DNA of 61,639 nucleotides, taken from IMG/VR virus record IMGVR_UViG_3300045141_000205, positions 1 to 61,639 of that record. One strand, written 5' to 3'. This stretch comes from a virus. Below the pieces are notes generated by a model. That model ran no database searches and had not been told where the DNA came from. It worked only from the letters and a program-made list of their open reading frames with translations. The translations under genes were made by a program, and so were the position numbers. Positions 50,027 to 57,027 of the stretch are shown here, one piece after another. Each line of letters begins with the position of its first letter. The first letter of the stretch is position 1.

Positions 50027-50062
50027 CACCCCTTCGCGGCGCTCAGGTGCCCGGCGACAGCA
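50027..50062 (-). repeat. 36-bp unit-start element, copy 3 (overlaps end of portal gene)
   Basis: The coding strand reads TGCTGTC, 20 bases, GAAGGGGTG. TGCTGTC lies in the last codons of the portal gene and the TGA of CTGAG is the portal stop. An AGGAGGATC ribosome binding site follows downstream. Confidence 0.85.
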
Positions 50063-52232
50063 CCTGGTCCTGCTGCTGGTCCGGCTGCTCCTCTTCCAGG
50101 GTGTCCAGGAGCACCGGCTCACCTCCCTGCCGGAAGGCGTGCCTGCGCATCCCGACGTGCCTGGGGCTGTCGAAGCCGGGCACGGTGGGACCGTCGTAGG
50201 TCCCGACATTCTCGTCCTGGGCGGTCCGGGTCATCGGCTCCGGGGCCGGGTTGTGCTCGTCGGTGATCTCCCGCATCCGGGTGGCCCGGCGCCACAGGCT
50301 GACCGCATCCAGGGCGGCGGCCTTGGGCATGTCCTTGCGCATCTCGTCGGACTCCTCGGGCCGGTCGGACTGGACCTGGGTCTCGGCGCCCTGGCCGTTG
50401 GGGTCGAACGGCTGCACCGGGATGGTGGGCACCCCGGGAGTCACCACACCGCCAGCCGTGGGGGCCGCGAAGTCGCCCTGGGTGGGCGCCAGGGTCGGGG
50501 TGGTGATGATCGGGTCGGCACCCATCAGCGGCACCCGGAGCCCCTGGGACTCCTGGGTCGGAATGTTGGCGGCCTTGGCCTCGAAGTCGGCCCGCAGATC
50601 ATCGGGGATCGGCAGACCCTTCTCCTTGAGCGCCTGGAAGATCTCCTTGCGGGTCTCCTGCTCCTTGACCGCCAGTTCCACCTGCTCGCCCTGGGACTGC
50701 TCCACCTCGTCCGCGAACTCCAGCGGCAGGTTGACCAGCCGGGTCTTCATCGAGACCGGGATACCCGCTGCCCGCAGCGACTCCAGGAACTGCCGCTCGG
50801 ACTCCTCGTCCTTGATGTTCATCGTCTTCATCTTGAGGTCCGGGATCAGCAGTTTCGGCTGCTCGACGACACGCTCCTCACCGGTCTCCTCGTCGATCTC
50901 CAGGATCTCCTCCATCTTCACGTAGCGCTTGCCGTTGCGCTCGTCGTAGTCGTAGTGCTCCTGGGCCTCGGCCACCACCAGGGCACGCTGCCGGTAGTGC
51001 CGCTTGACCAGGTTCTGGTAGGTGGTCAGCAACTGGCTGATCAGGTCGCGGTTCAGGGCGTCGGCGGCGTACGTCTGGCCCGAGGAGGCGCCGGTCAGCA
51101 TGGTCTTGGAGAGCCCGAAGGTCTGGAGGATGCGGTCCTCGATCCGCTCGAAGTCCGGGGTCATGTCGGGCATGTTCTCCCGCCCGAACACGGACTCCAT
51201 CTGGACACCGAAGTGGTGCACCATCACCCGGAAGTCGGCGCTCAGCGCCTCGTCCAGCGCCTCCTCGAAGTCGGCAAGATCGTCCTGGGTCGGAATCCAC
51301 GGGACGGTGGTGCCCAGGTCGGTCGCCGACGCTCCCAGTCGCGCCAGGATGAGCGGGGTGTAGAGCCGGTCTGCCACTGCGTCCATCGCCGCATTCAGCA
51401 TCTCCTCCTGCATCACCGGACGCAGCGAGCGCATCAGCAGGGGGACGCCTCGCTTGTTGAAGGTGTCGGCCTTGAACCGGTAGTGCCGCAGCAGGATGTT
51501 GGACACCGGCATCAGGGCGTCCTCGGTCGTGTAGTGGCTCAGTTCCGGGTAGGCCTGCATCAACTTCTCGTACTCCCAGGCCGGGGAGCGCTTGGTGATG
51601 ATCTCCCGCAGGGTCTCCGGCAACTTGATGAAGTACCGGGGCTCCTTGAGGAACGGGGACCTGACCACCTCCAGGTCGTCGGGGTTGAGCAGTTCGTCGT
51701 CGTCCCAGACGCCCAGGGACTCGTTGAACGACCCGAACGGCACCGCCTCGCCCACGGTCCAGTACTCGCGCCCGAAGTCGATCAGGAAGTCGCCGTACCC
51801 CAGGCCGTCGTCGTCGTCGAGGAAGTGGTCGGTGTAGAACTCCGTCAACTTTTCATCTTTGCAGGACATCTCCATGCCCAGCAGCGGGTACTTGGTGTAG
51901 ATGTCCACACATGACCCGATCAGCGGGTGCGACTGGTACAGCAGACGGCAGTAGGCCCGGACCTTCTTGAGTTCGTCGTGCTCGTACAGGTCGTAGGGGA
52001 GGTTGTTCTGCTTCCAGTAAAACAGCGGGTCCCGGGGCCGCCCGGTGGCGAAGGTGAGGTTGCCACCCCGACTGCCACCACCGGCAGCGTTGGTGTTGGC
52101 GGTCTTGCGGTTCACGGCGCGGTTGCGCCGCATCTCCTCGACCTCCGGGTTGTCCTCGGCCTTGGCCCTCTTCCGGAACGACCCGAGGCGCTTGATGACG
52201 GCCTCCTCGTAGCCGTCAGGCTGGTCAGCCAT
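50043..52232 (-). CDS. Portal protein
   Basis: A 729-aa protein starts by overlap with the preceding gene. The N-terminus is basic. The region 75-300 (PRDPLFYWKQNNLPYDLYEH ... HELKKVRAYC ... PLIGSCVDIYTKYPLLGMEM) and the central part (DALMPVSNILLRHYRFKADT ... KRGVPLLMRSLRPVMQEEML) match the pattern of large phage portal proteins: membership in a dodecameric ring at one capsid vertex through which DNA passes. LTGASSGQTYAADALNRDLI near 400 fits the portal stem/wing region. The C-terminal 180 residues are Pro/Gly-rich and disordered and may be cleaved or bind other head proteins. Confidence 0.93.
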   Translation of the reverse strand: MADQPDGYEEAVIKRLGSFRKRAKAEDNPEVEEMRRNRAVNRKTANTNAAGGGSRGGNLTFATGRPRDPLFYWKQNNLPYDLYEHDELKKVRAYCRLLYQSHPLIGSCVDIYTKYPLLGMEMSCKDEKLTEFYTDHFLDDDDGLGYGDFLIDFGREYWTVGEAVPFGSFNESLGVWDDDELLNPDDLEVVRSPFLKEPRYFIKLPETLREIITKRSPAWEYEKLMQAYPELSHYTTEDALMPVSNILLRHYRFKADTFNKRGVPLLMRSLRPVMQEEMLNAAMDAVADRLYTPLILARLGASATDLGTTVPWIPTQDDLADFEEALDEALSADFRVMVHHFGVQMESVFGRENMPDMTPDFERIEDRILQTFGLSKTMLTGASSGQTYAADALNRDLISQLLTTYQNLVKRHYRQRALVVAEAQEHYDYDERNGKRYVKMEEILEIDEETGEERVVEQPKLLIPDLKMKTMNIKDEESERQFLESLRAAGIPVSMKTRLVNLPLEFADEVEQSQGEQVELAVKEQETRKEIFQALKEKGLPIPDDLRADFEAKAANIPTQESQGLRVPLMGADPIITTPTLAPTQGDFAAPTAGGVVTPGVPTIPVQPFDPNGQGAETQVQSDRPEESDEMRKDMPKAAALDAVSLWRRATRMREITDEHNPAPEPMTRTAQDENVGTYDGPTVPGFDSPRHVGMRRHAFRQGGEPVLLDTLEEEQPDQQQDQVLSPGT

Positions 52233-52557
52233 GCTGGACCTCCTTCCGGTAGGTCCAGACCTTCATCCCCAGGTCCCGGATGCGGTTCCCGAACTCCCGG
52301 CGCACCTCCCACTCCAGGTCGCCCTCGGTGGCCACCATCAGTCGCACGAAGATGCGCAGGTTGGCCGCGCACACCCCGCACAGCCAGACCACGTCGCTCA
52401 GCGCCTCGGTGTTGTCCACCAGGTCCCGCAGGTCGACCTTGGTGCACACGAGCGGGGTCGGGGAGTGGAACTTGGAGCCCTCACAGGGCACGCCGAGGAC
52501 ACCACCTGCTCGGTCGGTGACACCGTGCTCCTCGATGGCCTCCAGGATCAGGCTCAT
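52225..52557 (-). CDS. Small Cys-containing protein upstream of the portal
   Basis: A 110-aa protein. It contains CEGSKFHSPTPLVCTKVDL, with one Cys pair, and WLCGVCAANLRIF, with a C-x2-C pair; together these could bind one zinc. The C-terminal half is helical and charged. Start and stop overlap both neighbours. It may be a small head protein; the family is not recognised. Confidence 0.75.
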   Translation of the reverse strand: MSLILEAIEEHGVTDRAGGVLGVPCEGSKFHSPTPLVCTKVDLRDLVDNTEALSDVVWLCGVCAANLRIFVRLMVATEGDLEWEVRREFGNRIRDLGMKVWTYRKEVQHG

Positions 52558-52922
52558 GTCGACTCGGGCTCATCATTCTTCTTGGCAGTGGTCTTCTTGG
52601 CGGCGGTCTTCTTGGTGGTGGCCTTCTCGGGCTCGGCCTTCTCGTCCGTGTCCTTCTCGGCCTTCTCGTCTGTGGCCTTGGCAGCGGTCTTCTTGGGCTC
52701 GGCCTTCTTCTCGGCCTCGGCCTTCTTGGCCTCATCCTCCTCGAAGTGCTTCTTGGCCTCATCCACGTCCAGGGTCAGGAAGGCCCGGTACACCATGGAG
52801 TTGACCTCACGGCGTTGCCGGTCGCTGTCGTAGGCCACCGTGATCACGTCGCCCCGGTGCCGCTGCTCGCCCCCGGCGTCGATGAAGTCCGCCAGCACGG
52901 CTACCTCTCTGGTCGTGCTCAT
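52554..52922 (-). CDS. Small protein with histone H1-like Lys/Ala-rich tail
   Basis: A 122-aa protein overlaps its neighbours by ATGA. The first 55 residues are a small beta-rich domain (VAVLADFIDAGGEQRHRGDV). The remaining 65 residues are Lys, Ala, Thr and Glu-rich with KKTAAK repeats (AEPKKTAAKATDEK and TTKKTAAKKTTAKK). The basic tail resembles bacterial histone H1-like proteins and could bind DNA or anionic capsid interior. It also repeats the KTA motif seen in neighbours. Confidence 0.78.
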   Translation of the reverse strand: MSTTREVAVLADFIDAGGEQRHRGDVITVAYDSDRQRREVNSMVYRAFLTLDVDEAKKHFEEDEAKKAEAEKKAEPKKTAAKATDEKAEKDTDEKAEPEKATTKKTAAKKTTAKKNDEPEST

Positions 52923-53581
52923 GACCTGCTCGCCTTCACTCGGGTGAGCACCCTCGGGCGCTCACGGGGAGATGCCGCCATCAGCGCGATGTGACGCACG
53001 TACTCGTCCTCGCTCAGGAAGTCCCCGCGCACCGTCCGGTAGGAGTTCTTGGCCCACGGCGGCGCGTTGTCGTCCTCGTCCTCCTGCTCCTCGGCAGAGT
53101 CGTCGTCGCCGTTCTCCGGCTCCTCGTCCCCGCCACCGAACTGTGGCGGTACGTCTCCGTTCTCGTCCACCTGGCCTGGGTCCACCGGGGCACCGGCTGC
53201 GGCGTTCGGGTCCATGCCCGCCCCCGAGGGGTCGACGCCGACCTGGCCTGGCATCCCGGGCACCTGCACCGGCTGGCCGTCGATGGTCTGCGGGAACGAG
53301 GGGAACTGGGGCTGCACCTGGACGGTGAAGTTGACGTGGCAGAACTCGCACTCGATGGTCCGGTCGGACCGGGCGATCACCTGCCCGGACCCGCAGAAGG
53401 GGCAGTGGTAGACAGTCTCGCCGTCACCGGAGTCGTGAGCCTGCTTCCTCATGGCTGTCGTATCCACGGTCTCTCCTCGCTCACGCACACAGGAGGCGCA
53501 GAGCAGGTCGCCGCCGACTCGCTGCCTGGGGGTGCCGGGATCGACCTTGTACCCGCATCTCTCGCACAGCCTCAACGCCAT
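52919..53581 (-). CDS. 220-aa protein with two zinc ribbons and acidic tail
   Basis: The start chosen is the ATG five bases after GGTGGAGG, giving 220 aa (MALRLCERCGYKVDPGTPRQ); an upstream GTG overlaps that site. The first zinc ribbon is CERC ... CASC (residues about 6-31), the second CPFCGSG ... CEFC (about 60-80). The middle is Pro/Gly-rich, followed by a very acidic stretch (EEPENGDDDSAEEQEDEDD). The end is helical and basic. It heads the portal unit after copy 2 of the element. Function unknown; an adaptor or DNA/RNA-binding head protein is plausible. Confidence 0.77.
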   Translation of the reverse strand: MALRLCERCGYKVDPGTPRQRVGGDLLCASCVRERGETVDTTAMRKQAHDSGDGETVYHCPFCGSGQVIARSDRTIECEFCHVNFTVQVQPQFPSFPQTIDGQPVQVPGMPGQVGVDPSGAGMDPNAAAGAPVDPGQVDENGDVPPQFGGGDEEPENGDDDSAEEQEDEDDNAPPWAKNSYRTVRGDFLSEDEYVRHIALMAASPRERPRVLTRVKASRS

Positions 53582-53590
53582 CGCTTCCTC

Positions 53591-53626
53591 CACCCCTTCG
53601 GCGGGGTCCGGCGCCCTGGGACAGCA
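53591..53626 (-). repeat. 36-bp unit-start element, copy 2 (before portal unit)
   Basis: The coding strand reads TGCTGTC, 20 bases, GAAGGGGTG. It is followed at once by GGAGG and the ATG at 53581, so element and ribosome binding site are continuous. Confidence 0.85.
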
Positions 53627-53632
53627 CGCTCA

Positions 53633-54100
53633 TCACTCCTCCACGCTCCCGAACGCATCGCGCACCAGGCACACCGAGGCGAGCCGGACCACCGCCTCTG
53701 CCTCGTCGTAGTCGAGTTGACCGGTCACCGCCCGGAAGGACGGGTCCATCCTGATCTGGGACGACACCAGGGCCAGGGCCTCCTCCGCGATCCGGGGGAA
53801 CGCGGTCAGGTGCCCCAGGCTCGACATCGCGTTCAGCACCCCGGCCTCACCCTGGCTGTCGTAGACCTGACGGGCCGCGAAGGTCTGGAGGCCACCGACC
53901 TCCAGGGAGTCCTCGACCAGCGAGGAGGAGGTGGACAGGTCCAGCAGGTCCACCAGGTCGGTGTCCCCGGCCCGGCTCCCGGTGGTCCACAGCACATGGG
54001 CCGAGGCCCTCCCCGAGAAGGCCAGCAACTGGGCACAGTCGCCGGAGACCAGACCCTGCTGCTCGGGTCCTGTCCAGGCGACCTCCTGTCCCTCGTACAC
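53633..54100 (-). CDS. 155-aa protein with SH3-like N-terminus
   Basis: The GTG start overlaps the upstream stop. The first 55 residues (GQEVAWTGPEQQGLVSGDCA ... VLWTTGSRAGD) have the strand-turn look of an SH3/KOW-like barrel; related small domains occur in actinobacteriophage proteins. The rest is helical (EEALALVSSQIRMDPSFRAV ... AEAVVRLASVC). It is the last gene of the first head unit. Function unknown. Confidence 0.76.
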   Translation of the reverse strand: MYEGQEVAWTGPEQQGLVSGDCAQLLAFSGRASAHVLWTTGSRAGDTDLVDLLDLSTSSSLVEDSLEVGGLQTFAARQVYDSQGEAGVLNAMSSLGHLTAFPRIAEEALALVSSQIRMDPSFRAVTGQLDYDEAEAVVRLASVCLVRDAFGSVEE

Positions 54101-55345
54101 TCAGCGGCCCCTCTGCTGGAACAGAGTGTTCTTGTCCTCGACCGGGGCGTTGGCCAGTTCGTGCTGCGGGTCCCCGGACCGCTGGTACCACTCCGGCTTG
54201 GGGGCCTTCGGGCTGTACACCGGGGGCTGGGCGGCCTCTGGGGTCCGATCTGCGGGCCGGGCGGGCCGGACCGGCGCCAGGGGCTCACCGGTGCCCTCCG
54301 GACGCACTGGGGGCACCACAGCGAGGTACCTGGAGGCCTTGCGGGCCAGCCTGGCCACCACCGAGCGCGACAGGCTCGGGTTGGCCCTGCGGATCAGGGC
54401 GGTGGCCTGGGCCAGGTTGTTGCCACCCGTGGGGACGGCACCACCAGCAGGAGCACCGGCACCGCCCATGCCGCCCATGCCGCTGGTGTCCGGGTAGCCA
54501 GCGGTCGGGTCGCCTCCGGTGGCACCCTCGTTGGCGCCGAAGCCGGTGCTGTCGGGCAGGTTGGCGCCGTTGATGTCGGGCGGGAAGTCCATCGGCGCCC
54601 CGGGAGCCCCGCCCATCGGGGCACCGGCGCCCGGCATCTGCCGGGGCTTGGTGGTCACCTGGTTGGGGTTCAGGCCCATCGGCCCCTGCTGGATCGGAGC
54701 CGACAGCGGGGTGCCCGCTGCGGGGTCGTTCATCTGCGGTGCCGGGGTGTCACCGGGTCCCGCGCCGGGCAGGTTCGGGGTGTTCATGTCGGGGGGCGTC
54801 TCACCCGGTGTGCCCTGTCCTCCGGGGAGCATGGGAGTGCCCTGGGCGGTCCGGCGCCTGCCCAGCAGTTGGCGGTAGTCGGAGTCGTGCCGACCCACCG
54901 GCTCCCCGCCTTGCAGGTCCCGCTCCGCGTGCAGTTGCCTGGCCCAGTCGTCGGTGTCGATGTCGTCGGCTGACCAGCGGTGGTCCCGCAACTCCTGGTG
55001 CAGCGGGTGGTCCGACGGCAGGGACCGGATGTACGACCCGAGCAGGTGCGAGGTCTCGGTGGGGTGCCGGGAGTTGTTCACGATCGCGTGGATGTCGTGG
55101 TAGGAGCCGCTGTCGTTCTCCAGGTGCATCTGGGCGGCCTCGGTGGCGTACTCGGTGGCGTGCTCCCGGCCCTCGGCCTCGCACGGCCTGTGCGGGGCTC
55201 CACCCACGGTGTAGGGCCTGCCCTCGTTCATGCCAATGGTGGCGTCGCTGCCGCAGTCGTTGCAGTAGGCCATCCAGTGGTCGGGATGGTCGTCAGGGTG
55301 GTGCTGCTCCCAGGGTCCGAGGTCGTGGCCGTTCTCCCGGGCCAT
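54101..55345 (-). CDS. 414-aa protein with Cys/His-rich head and Pro/Gly-rich linker
   Basis: The ATG at 55345 is the first available start; AGAAGGA lies 13 bases upstream, further than usual. The N-terminal 60 residues are His/Cys-rich (GPWEQHHPDDHPDHWMAYCN with DCGSD). A helical region and a GRRRTAQGT motif near 165 follow. Residues about 175-310 are Pro/Gly/Asn-rich, and residues 310-345 form a helix (LAQATALIRRANPSLSRSVV). It belongs to the Cys-rich head set and overlaps the next gene by a single base pair of stop and start. Confidence 0.77.
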   Translation of the reverse strand: MARENGHDLGPWEQHHPDDHPDHWMAYCNDCGSDATIGMNEGRPYTVGGAPHRPCEAEGREHATEYATEAAQMHLENDSGSYHDIHAIVNNSRHPTETSHLLGSYIRSLPSDHPLHQELRDHRWSADDIDTDDWARQLHAERDLQGGEPVGRHDSDYRQLLGRRRTAQGTPMLPGGQGTPGETPPDMNTPNLPGAGPGDTPAPQMNDPAAGTPLSAPIQQGPMGLNPNQVTTKPRQMPGAGAPMGGAPGAPMDFPPDINGANLPDSTGFGANEGATGGDPTAGYPDTSGMGGMGGAGAPAGGAVPTGGNNLAQATALIRRANPSLSRSVVARLARKASRYLAVVPPVRPEGTGEPLAPVRPARPADRTPEAAQPPVYSPKAPKPEWYQRSGDPQHELANAPVEDKNTLFQQRGR

Positions 55346-55375
55346 TCGTTCGGCCTCGTCCTTCTGCCGCTGTGC

Positions 55376-55392
55376 GCCCGCCTGTCGCGGGC
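55376..55392 (-). terminator. Small 6-bp hairpin after the 541-aa gene
   Basis: GCCCGC and GCGGGC pair around a 5-base loop immediately after the stop at 55393. It is short for a terminator and lacks a T-run; it may only affect mRNA stability. Confidence 0.35.
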
Positions 55393-57018
55393 TCAGCCGA
55401 AAGGGCGACTCCCCTCCCTCACCTGTGGGGACGTGGTGTGACCACCCGGGTTCTCCGGCTGCGCCGAGCCGCCGCCCTGCTGCATCGCCGCATCCATGGC
55501 CGAGTTGTTCGGGTCCATGAACTGCTCGGTGGTCTCGTGGTGGCTGGGCGTCGGTGGAGCCGAGGTGTCGTAGAGCAGGGCCAACGGGTCCTGGCCGTCC
55601 TCCAGCGCCTGCCGGATCAGGGCCAGCCTCTGGTCGAAGGACGCCAGCAGCAGCAGCGGCGCCAGTTCGGCCAGCCCCGCAGCGGCCCCCTCACCTGCGG
55701 CAGCAGCACCGGCAGCCTCGCCAGCACCGGCAGCAGCGCCACCCCCGCCCATGCCCGGGATCTTCGGCATGCCCGGGAGGCTCGGCAGGTGCATGCTGCC
55801 ACCACCACCGGGCTTCGCGCCTCCCTGGTTCTGGGACTGCTGCGGCGAGTCGCTGGTGCCGTCACCGGTCATGTCGTCGACCGGCACGGCGGTCTTCCGG
55901 GCCGACTCCTTGCGGGTGCCAGAGCCTCCGCAGTGGACGCAGTTCAGGTTCCGGTGGTTGAGGTTCTTGCCGGTGCCGTCGCAGTGGTGGCAGGCGTCCG
56001 ACTCGGACTTGCTGGCCTCGTGGTCCAGGTCCCCGAAGCCGCGCTGGATGTCGCGGCAGCCCGGGATGTAGTCGCCCGGCTCGGGCTTGTCCATGCCGCA
56101 GTGCTTGCAGTAGCCCAGCGGGCTGGTGAACTCGTGGCCCTTCTGGTCCCGGGCCTCGGTGGGGATGTCCTGGGAGCACTCCTGGCACCGGCCATACCCG
56201 TCGTCCTCGTGCTGGTGGTTCTCGGGGTACTCGTGCGGGTCCCTGGCCGACTCCTTGCCGCCTGCGTCCTTGTTGCCGTGCCGGTAGCCGTGGCCGTACA
56301 GGATGGCCTTGTCCCGGCCCCCGTAGCCCTTGTAGTCGGTGCCGGAGCGCCCGTGGTCGTAGCCCTCGTTGTAGTAGTAGATCGGGTTGCTGCTGGTGCC
56401 GTTCAGTTGCAGGTCGTCCACCGAGTCCGGGTCGTAGGAGGGTCCCCGCTTCCCGGCCTCCTTGGCCGAGGTCTTGCCCTTGTAGGTCGTGTAGACCTCC
56501 TCGGCCTTCTCCCCGCAGTTGGGGCAGTCCATGTGCTCGCTGGTGCTGGTGGAGGTCTTGCCGCAGTTGACGCAGTCGTGCTCCCACTCGTCGCGTCCGG
56601 CTACCTTCCGAGAGGTGATCTTGGAGGCCGACCGGCGCACGTCGGGCTGGTAGGACTCGCACCCGCACGGGCACAGCCCGCCCTTGCGGTGGGAGGGGTT
56701 GGCATGGCCACAGTTCTTGCAGGAGAGCGCCCCGGCAGCCTCATGCTCCGAGGCTGACTCTTTTGGGTGGAGGGCCTCGAACGCGGTCCTGAACTGCGCG
56801 GTGACATCCTCAAACGACACACCGTGCCGGGCCGCGATCGAGGCCAACCGGTCCTCGCTCAGCGCCAGCCGGTGCCCGAACTCGGCATCGGACTGGGCCA
56901 GGGCCAGGAACGCCCAGCAGTCCTGGGCCTCCACCTGGGCCGAGGTCACTGCCCGCAGCGTGGCCTCTGCCTCGGCATCGTCCCCGGCCCCGTCGAAGAG
57001 GCTCGCGAAGGTCTCCAT
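55393..57018 (-). CDS. 541-aa multi-zinc-ribbon protein with DnaJ-like pair
   Basis: The ATG follows GGAGAG with a long spacer. An N-terminal helical domain (about 1-90, CWAFLALAQSDAEFGHRLAL) precedes four zinc pairs: CKNC/CPCGC (about 100-120), CVNC/CPNC (about 148-170), CQEC/CKHC (about 278-315) and a DnaJ-type pair, CHHCDGTG then CVHCGGSG (about 343-370). A RKTA motif follows near 378. The C-terminal part is Gly/Ala-rich with a short hydrophobic helix (LAELAPLLLLASFDQRLALI). The DnaJ-like element occurs here without a J domain. Function unknown. Confidence 0.78.
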   Translation of the reverse strand: METFASLFDGAGDDAEAEATLRAVTSAQVEAQDCWAFLALAQSDAEFGHRLALSEDRLASIAARHGVSFEDVTAQFRTAFEALHPKESASEHEAAGALSCKNCGHANPSHRKGGLCPCGCESYQPDVRRSASKITSRKVAGRDEWEHDCVNCGKTSTSTSEHMDCPNCGEKAEEVYTTYKGKTSAKEAGKRGPSYDPDSVDDLQLNGTSSNPIYYYNEGYDHGRSGTDYKGYGGRDKAILYGHGYRHGNKDAGGKESARDPHEYPENHQHEDDGYGRCQECSQDIPTEARDQKGHEFTSPLGYCKHCGMDKPEPGDYIPGCRDIQRGFGDLDHEASKSESDACHHCDGTGKNLNHRNLNCVHCGGSGTRKESARKTAVPVDDMTGDGTSDSPQQSQNQGGAKPGGGGSMHLPSLPGMPKIPGMGGGGAAAGAGEAAGAAAAGEGAAAGLAELAPLLLLASFDQRLALIRQALEDGQDPLALLYDTSAPPTPSHHETTEQFMDPNNSAMDAAMQQGGGSAQPENPGGHTTSPQVREGSRPFG

Positions 57019-57027
57019 GACTGGTTC

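Noticed and set aside
46237-50199. Plus-strand open frame of 1320 codons opposite the SWIM protein
   Set aside because: Same antisense shadow effect; the minus-strand frame has zinc motifs, a ribosome binding site and matching overlaps, the plus-strand one has none.
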